From Meandrina meandrites (lineage: Eukaryota; Cnidaria; Anthozoa; Scleractinia; Meandrinidae), in NCBI GenBank assembly GCA_963693305.1, contig OY855905.1, forward strand, positions 36,195,637 to 36,259,636: a DNA stretch of 64,000 nucleotides. The letters run 5' to 3'. Positions 57,584 through 64,000 of the stretch are shown here, piece by piece. A model generated the notes under the pieces. That model did no database searches. It worked only from the letters and a program-made list of their open reading frames with translations, and was not told where the DNA came from. Made by a program: the position numbers and the translations under genes. The stretch's first letter is position 1. Each line of letters starts with the position of its first letter.

Positions 57584-58800
57584 TCACAATGTTCTAGCAT
57601 CCATCAGTCATGGAAAAGAGTCTCTCAGTGTTCATGATTCAGCAGTTGTATGGACGTCAGACGTGACACAGAGACGTTTCCGTGTATGTGTGTTGGAGTC
57701 GGGACTTAGTACAAATGGATTAGCCATCAGGTGAACTGGATTGTGTTTCGAGGCGCCACCTCTGGAATGCTGGACGGCATCGCCTCCTTCAGAGACAAAA
57801 CATAATTTACCTCACTAACATTGAAATATATTTTTATAAATGAAGGCGTTTATTTCATTTACCTTTCATTGTTTTTTGAAAAATGAAAGACAAGAAACTT
57901 GTAAAGAACTTATGACTGACAGTGGGAAGAAAAGTTAACATGACGGTACTTTTTGCTGTGCTTTTACGACATTTTGTCTCGAATGTCTTACAAACTGACA
58001 AAAAGAAATGTTACGCTATTCAGAAAGTCTCACTATTTAGTAATATTTTTTTTTTCTAATGGGCGTTAATATGTGTCTGACAACAGGAAAAAATGACTTC
58101 ACATTTTCTTTCGTGCGTAAAATGGAGAGTCAGCACAATCCCTTTTCAGTTGATTACGCAGTTATTGGAGGTAAATAAATCAGAATTTTATTTGAACATA
58201 TGCCAGATATTTGTCAAGTAATACAAACATTAACGTGGCAAGGTGAACATTGTGACCAATGTTGGACTTCATTTTGCTCAATTTAGAGGAAAAAATATAT
58301 ATGTTAGGAATTTGTTCATTTTATAAAATAGCTACAAGACTGACTACATGAGCGAGGCATGAGCGAGGCGCAAAAGGAAGTTTCGGCTAGCTTCTGTGAC
58401 CTTCTTTAGAAAATAACTTAATCAGAAATTGCAAACGGTCAAATCTCCCCAAGTACTTAGTCAAACAGACCCATAAACAAGTGTGACTCCTTAGCCTTCT
58501 TGTAAGTGTAAGGATTCGAGAAATAAACGTCACGATCTGTTGTCTCTGCCTAATTACAAACTCATTGGCTAATCTTTATCCAGGTTTGGTTTGCCTCTCG
58601 AAGCCGGTTCCAGTATCAACCATAACGTTCACCTTGGCCTCAACAGGGCAATCCCTAAAAAAATTACGAGCACTTCAAGCGAGTATTACATGATATCAGA
58701 AGCGTTTTGGAGAGTTGGAGGGAGTGAGATTAAAATCACACGAAGCGACGATAGTTCTCACACTGCCCTCCTCGGTAAGTTTAAGAGGAAACAGTCTTAG
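57238..58800 (+). pseudogene. truncated, broken duplicate of the mosaic lectin gene
   Basis: Recognisable pieces in order: exon 1-like with ATG 57238 and a degraded signal peptide (donor near 57311), exon 2-like 57430-57805 (first H-type repeat, [22 protein letters not shown]), exon 6-like 58086-58170 (DYAVIGG with donor), last-intron sequence 58389-58530, and part of the last exon 58660-58775 ([20 protein letters not shown]). A (TTTA)n array at 57543-57585 splits the exon 2 homologue and a frameshift follows at about 57729. Exons 3-5, the Kazal, C-type lectin and EGF parts are missing. Retained introns show DNA-level duplication, not retroposition. Confidence 0.85.
57543..57585 (+). repeat. 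(TTTA)n microsatellite inside a pseudo-exon
   Basis: About ten TTTA units between GTACGTG and TTCTAGCATCC, which are contiguous (GTACGTGTCCTTGCATCC) in the intact gene at 34417-34434. Confidence 0.9.
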
Positions 58801-58879
58801 GGGGGAGTCATCCTACTGAAAGCATGTTTTGAGCAAAACCTTTAACAATACAAGCTAAATTCTATAATCACTAGCTATG

Positions 58880-59235
58880 AATAATCAGTAGAGGTTTTGC
58901 TATTTGCAAATTGGTTTTAAGATTAAAACGATTTCTAAGAGCAAGAGTGGCAATTGCTCACAAACCAGTTAGGGTATTTCTGCTCCCATTTTAGAGAGAC
59001 TGTGCAAACATGAGAGGTTCCAATGTCAAATAATTTTCATAAATTTTTTTTTTTTAATCCTGACTTGGTGATGGCAGCAGCTGTGAGAATCCGAACACCA
59101 TTCAGCTTCCTTCACGCTTACTTTCGTTAATTCTATATTTTTTTTAACCTAACATCGGCCCAAAACTTTTTTCAATCAGGATTTCGCCAGTACATTGGTG
59201 GGTCAATAAATTACTGCAGCTGTGACTAAGAAATA
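58880..59235 (+). repeat. 3' flank of the lectin pseudogene, paralogous to 45990-46073 plus 50523-50720
   Basis: ACGATTTCTAAGAGCAAGAG..CAATTGCTCACA..CCAGT matches 46000-46040 (ACGATTTCAAAGAGTAAGAG..CAGCTGCTCACA..CCAGT), and GACTGTGCAAACA marks the empty transposon site. Confidence 0.65.
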
Positions 59236-59241
59236 TACATG

Positions 59242-59312
59242 AAGGTGATATGTGATCTTCGTAGTGAATTTCAATTTAAGCAATTGGAATTAAGAAGCCT
59301 GAAAAAAAATCA

Positions 59313-59346
<34 letters not shown>

Positions 59347-59500
59347 GATACCGGTGCGATGCTCTACCAACTGAGCTATGAAGCCACACATTGGGAGCGA
59401 GGTCAATTGTGAGTTCATATTTTCCCGTGAAAGGAGTGAAATGATGTAATGTATATGAAATGATCCATATGTGAACTGCGGATATATATGAAGGTGATAT

Positions 59501-59531
<31 letters not shown>

Positions 59532-59660
59532 TGATTTTTTTTTTTTTTTCAGGCTTCTTAATTCCAATTGCTTAAATTGAAATTCACTGCGAAGATCACA
59601 TATCACCTTCATATATATCCGCAGTTCACATATGGATCATTTCATATACATTACATCAAG
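59242..59660. repeat. complex inverted repeat built around a tRNA-like sequence
   Basis: Segment 59242-59350 is inverted at 59500-59610, and 59443-59501 is inverted at 59596-59655. The pieces share GAAGGTGATAT, AATTTAAGCAATTGGAATTA, AGAAGCCTGA and TATATGAAATGATCCATATG. The full tRNA-like sequence exists only once; the right side keeps only the T-arm end. Confidence 0.65.
59314..59385 (-). tRNA. tRNA-like sequence, GGT (Thr-like) anticodon position, probably a SINE head
   Basis: 72 nt with a full cloverleaf: acceptor GGCTTCA/TGAAGCC, D-stem GCTC/GAGC, T-stem ACGGG/CCCGT, T-loop TTCGAAT. The anticodon arm is weak (TCGCA/CGCGG) and the loop CCGGTAT lacks U33, so a functional tRNA is doubtful. 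It sits inside a complex inverted repeat, which favours a SINE. Confidence 0.45.
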
Positions 59661-60790
59661 AAATATACAATTTTCATACCCTGAGTAAGACCGAACGAGA
59701 ACTGTACTTATACAATGTTTGCAGTGTTTGGTGTCTTTCGATAACATTTCATTAAATTGAAATTATTCAATGTAATAGTTGTTATTATTGACAGTAAAAA
59801 TTGTGATTGCGGGAAATAAAATTGTGAATTTTTTCGTAATTTTCGTTTATGTTGAAATACGTGCCACGCTCACAGGAAAACACAGAACACACCGCCACGC
59901 AGTTGTACTTGTGTTGGAGTTTCACTTTCCCTGTTGTTTCTTTACCTTACATGTATCTAAAAAACAGCTACTGTGCTGGTAAGATACTCCAAAAACAATC
60001 ACAGGAATAATTTAGTAATGTCTATTATAAAAGAGTATAGAAACAATGTCTGGAACCCAAAACGAAGCGTTAAATCGGCGTCTTGAGTGACCACACGTAA
60101 CTGGCAGGGTGCAGTAGAGTGACTTATGTTTCAAATTCTACGAAAGTTAAGTGTTTGTCTGAATTGTTACTGCGAGATTATATTACTATTATATAGGAAT
60201 TTACAAAGGCTGATCTGATAGGCTTGAGTTTAAATTTCTTTTGTTAAAATATAGCCAATCAAATGAGCCCTCGTGCCCAGCCCTAGCCGGCTAAGAGGGA
60301 CAGGCGGCTCTGGGGACGAGAATGATAAAGCCAAGACACTGGGTTCGAGATTAACCACGACAATAACAGCGAAGCGCGCGAGGTTTAAAAATGGAATGCA
60401 AATGATTATTTCACCACGAGGCTCAGACAAGATCAGTGTGTTCTGAGAGAAACAGAGGAAATCTAGGCGAAGTTTTCGTTTCAAAAAAGTGTTTTAGGAA
60501 CACCGGCTGTTTTGTAAGGTGTTTAAGGAAAATCGTCCGCCATTCCGTTGTGTTTGTCTGAGTCTTGTCTGAGTGATGACGTCACTCGCGCGCTTTCCTA
60601 TTGTTACCTCGGTTTCTAACAATCCACGATATATTTCATCCATCTTATTATTCCACTATTGCGCCATTTTACCATATAAGGGCAAAAGAACGCGCAAAAT
60701 ATGCCACGTTATTACACTGTAGAACAGGGCAAAAATATGGACTGAAAGTGGAGCGACAAAATGGCTGACCAAACTTTAGTTTTTAGTGGA
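59660..60790. other. spacer
   Basis: 59765-59830 matches 52668-52735 (CAATGTAATAGTTG, AAAATTGTGATTGCGGGAAA), a further piece of the duplicated flank. No gene recognised. Confidence 0.4.
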
Positions 60791-60799
60791 TTAATAAAT

Positions 60800-60904
60800 C
60801 CCTTATTCGATGGTTTAACATATAATACGTGCGGACATTTTGCTCATTCCTCGTATTTTTCGAAAAATACCCGCGCGTATTATATGTTAAACCATCGAAT
60901 AAGG
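60800..60904. repeat. 105-bp palindromic element
   Basis: Arms CCTTATTCGATGGTTTAACA.. and the inverse, about 30 bp perfect, extending TATAATACG/CGTATTATA, around a roughly 45-nt loop. Noncoding. Confidence 0.65.
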
Positions 60905-61410
60905 TATATTTAACATCTTGTCTTTTACCAATATTTCAAAATCCTTTCCCTGTAGCCCCGTATTCATTATTTATTAATGTGTCATTTTAGAGAAAATACA
61001 AGCCTTGAAAAGAGTGGGCTGTGTTTGCCATTAGATAGCGGACGTTTTGAAGTTAAAGATTATAATAAAATAAGAACGGCGGTGCATTATTTGAAACCAC
61101 GAAAACACATTATTTTTACATCGGTTTCGAACAATTCAAGTCATTTAATACATCTAGCTATCTTGTCTCCTGCGAAAACTTCAAAATTCTTCCATCGACG
61201 TACTTGTGTAAGGGCATTATTTTATAATTTTAAAGAAAATATTATAACTGGAAAAATAAAGACTGGGTTATGTTTCTTCGTCAATAGTAGTTAAGTAAAC
61301 GTCAATTAGTTGATAGACATTTCTTTAGAAACCTAGCAGTTAAAAATTAATGTTAGGGTTCAGAAGCATCTCTATGACAAAGTCGTAACAGTTCAGCCGT
61401 CTTGTTGACC

Positions 61411-64000
61411 ATGAACGTATTCGTGCTTTTATCAGCGAGTAGTTTTATCTACTTTTCTTATAATATTTTAGATCAAGGCTTCTGCGAAGCCACTCAGCTG
61501 ACTGGTCTTCAACGCGATCCGGACAAAAGGTTGAGATATGCACAATTCATAGAACACTTTTATCACGTTCTTGATGTTCCAAAAATTGAAGGAGTCGCTG
61601 TTCAAACCGGAAGACACTGCCTGCTGCGATGCGTAAAGAACGATCGATGTTTTTCCACAAATGTCGGAGCTTTTTATCTTCCAACCGGAAATATATCGTG
61701 CGAGTTGCTGCCCACAGACAAGTACAATGCATCCGAGAAGTTTAAAGCGAATCATACTTTCCATCATTACAGCATTATGGTGAGTACCAGTTACACCAAG
61801 TGTAATTGTTTCCCCTCTTGCATGATTTTTTGAACGAGTATGGTGCATGTACAGTTTTATGGAGATTCTATGTTATTTGCAACTGGCAAAAGTTTTACTG
61901 ATAGCGAGTCAAGAGGTTCGAAGTACCTGACGAGTCCGCACTAACACCAGCGCCCATAAAAATTGACAAGGATCTCATCTAGTCACAAATGTGGTGTACA
62001 AACTCATACGTCAAATAGCGCGCGCTAATTTCTTGGTCTAAAACTGGTCTCGATCACGAAAGGTATACAGGAGGTTTAAATCTTGAATTTCTGTGAAATT
62101 TTCCCTTTTTATGTATTCTCTTGTAAGTTTTAAATTTTATTCTGGCCAAATTTCGAGATTTTTTCGCAGCTTTTTAAAGTACTTCTCGGTAGTAATGACG
62201 CCATGTTTTAGAAACCCTTCATTTTGTTGTCCGTTTAGCAAATATTGCTTCAGCTGGCTGACCACGGCAAGATAAACTGAACAAGTTTTAAGTTTGTCTC
62301 ATATTGTAGTTTAGGCCATTGCCGCTTTCAGAGGTTGTGAAATAACTTTTCAAAAAAGTAATAAAAGTTGTTAACCAAAAACTAATAAAGCAATTCTTCA
62401 AATGAAACAAATTTAGAATGCAAACAGATGTCGATCCGTGGCGAATTAAGCTTCTACTTAACATCTGCCTGAATATCATATGAAATACGTAAAAGTCCGT
62501 GAACGGAAGTTTTCAGATCTTTATTAAAACGAAAACGCTCAATAATTGAATTGATCAGTGACAATTCTGACGTTTCTGGATCGCTAAACAAGTACACGTT
62601 GAGACAAGGAATATTTCTAGCTGGTTGAAATATTTGTTAGTGCATCAATACGAATAGGCCCTTTCTGTTGGATTTACCATATTTAGCGTCTCTCCTGTTT
62701 AAGCGCTGTCCGAAATAAGTGCCGTGTATGAGATAAAAATTAAAATATATTAAATAACTGCTGCGCTTAAGCATTAAGCGCCGCCCATCTCTATAACATC
62801 TAGTCGGCTGTCGTCGCTTATTTAAAGCACTTAAACTCTGCAGCAGCGTTTACTCAATATAACAATAGAGTTGATGTTCGCGGGCGTAAATATGTTTTGG
62901 CCCAACTCAGGCTCATTTTAGCTCTGAGCTCTAAGGAAAGACACAAACATATTTACGCCCAAGAACATCAACACTATTTCTATTGTAACAATTTCAGAGG
63001 GCATTCAGAAGAGGAATCAAAACATCTTAAATGCTATTTGGTTGCTGTTGTTGCTTTTATTAAAAAAAGGGGTGGTTATGTTTTATTCGAAACGACTGTT
63101 TTCGACGAATTTTTGACATTCAATAATAAGCGACTTCCTTGAAAGAAAAAACAAAACCAAAAACAAACCGCTCTCCTTCAATAAGCACCGCTTAAAAAAG
63201 TCGAAAACTTTAATAAGCGGGCACGATATTAAAGTAACGTCCCGTGGGTTTTTCCAGCTGTCCGCTTAGAAGTTTTTTTTTGATCAAAAGAGATGCAGTT
63301 CCTGAATTTCTGACGAGTTTCACCTACCGAGTTGCAGCCAAGGAAGGAAGGACCCCTTTCTTTTTTTTCACAAACAAAAATGACTTGTGTTCATATCTTA
63401 AGTTATAAACTTAAGCTCAATTATTTATTATTTTGTTCAGCAAAGCGAATGCAACTGGACTTTATGGTTTTCTGTTTTACTGATCATTTATTTCCTACAT
63501 ACTATCGTAGCTTCTTCTTAGATTGTTAGTTTATTTTTCATTATAAAAAACGTGACCGACATAATTGGGCAAATATGTCAAAGCCCGAAAATACTCCGAA
63601 GCGTTCCGAAGTATGCCATGGAAAAATTAATTGAAAATATTCTGAATACGTTGGATGGCATCCAACTATTTTCGAGGATTACCCGAAGTTTCACAAAGAT
63701 TTTCTTAAAGTGTAGAAAACGAAAAATATTCTTATGATTCGATCTCTACTCACTGCAAATGTTTATGAAGATGAACCGACGTTTTGCTAAAAATACCAAC
63801 ATTTCTGAAGACCACTAAACCTTTCTGAACATAATCCATACCGTGCATCTACTTCTTCTTTTATTTTGGGATTGGTCTATTATTTTAATCTTGTATGGTG
63901 GACCTTTACTAGGAACTATCCAAATTGAAATGATTTAAATAATTCCGAAAATTTTGTGTTTTCTAGAGTCCTTGTGAAAGTTTTCCTTGTCAGCACGGTT
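61411..64000 (+). CDS. secreted PAN/apple-EGF protein, 5' part only (gene leaves the window)
   Basis: Exon 1, 61411-61779 (123 codons, donor GTGAGT): signal peptide MNVFVLLSASSFIYF..., then a PAN/apple-like domain from about residue 55 with four spaced cysteines (GRHCLLRCVKNDRCFSTN, NISCELL). The next exon begins at 63967 behind TTTTCTAG and reads SPCESFPCQHG, the start of an EGF domain, in phase 0; it continues beyond 64000. The frame is open upstream of the ATG for a few codons, but the ATG at 61411 gives the signal peptide. Likely extracellular; function unknown. The 2.2-kb intron carries a palindrome. Confidence 0.75.
62862..62987. repeat. 126-bp palindromic element in the PAN gene intron
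   Basis: ACAATAGAGTTGATGTTC and GGGCGTAAATATGTTT are inverted on the right (AAACATATTTACGCCC, GAACATCAACACTAT). The ORF at 62897 is a by-product. Confidence 0.6.

Noticed and set aside
59290..59508. 72-aa minus-strand ORF (AQLVEHRTGIAEVTGSNPV)
   Set aside because: A chance translation of a tRNA-like SINE head, as commonly seen.

Overview
The window reads as animal nuclear DNA, most likely from an anthozoan cnidarian such as a stony coral. It is AT-rich, its genes have many short exons with GT-AG introns, and its introns are full of short palindromic and foldback elements and tRNA-derived SINEs. It carries H-type lectin, fibrinogen-like and PAN genes together with a Sec-containing SelU, which fits Cnidaria. 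The species call is inference. There is no sign of a bacterial chromosome, phage or CRISPR.

Layout from left to right, all host genes on the + strand. (1) 2.7-7.6 kb: selenoprotein U (peroxiredoxin-like 2A family), four coding exons with an in-frame TGA at the redox-active position and a well-formed SECIS hairpin in the 3' UTR. (2) 8.4-12.7 kb: transposon-rich spacer holding an unrecognised ORF, a LINE tail split by a DNA transposon, and nested palindromes. (3) 13.0-22.9 kb: ACTR6 (actin-related protein 6), 15 exons, 398 aa, complete. (4) 24.3-33.7 kb: two intronless paralogous family-2 O-methyltransferases in tandem, separated by SINE, MITE and foldback repeats. (5) 34.0-45.8 kb: an 18-exon secreted mosaic lectin of 1153 aa with six H-type-lectin repeats in two blocks around a Kazal domain, then a C-type lectin domain, three EGF domains and a fibrinogen/intelectin-like C-terminus. 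(6) 46.07-50.52 kb: a 4.4-kb DNA transposon with 9-bp target duplications, inserted just downstream of that gene. (7) 51-60 kb: foldback elements, repeated copies of the lectin gene's 3' flank, an O-methyltransferase relic and a broken partial copy of the lectin gene. (8) 61.4 kb to the edge: the start of a secreted PAN/apple-EGF gene that runs out of the window.

The genes do not form a pathway. SelU and ACTR6 are conserved single genes; the methyltransferases, the lectin and the PAN gene belong to lineage-specific, duplicating families. The main points for a second look are the UGA-recoded SelU with its SECIS, the composite lectin and its decayed paralogue, the loss of the canonical catalytic histidine in both methyltransferases, hammerhead-ribozyme-like motifs in two large inverted repeats, and a transposon insertion that can be polarised against paralogous flanks. 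Exon borders were read by eye from GT-AG sites, reading frame and family resemblance; no alignment or search was run.
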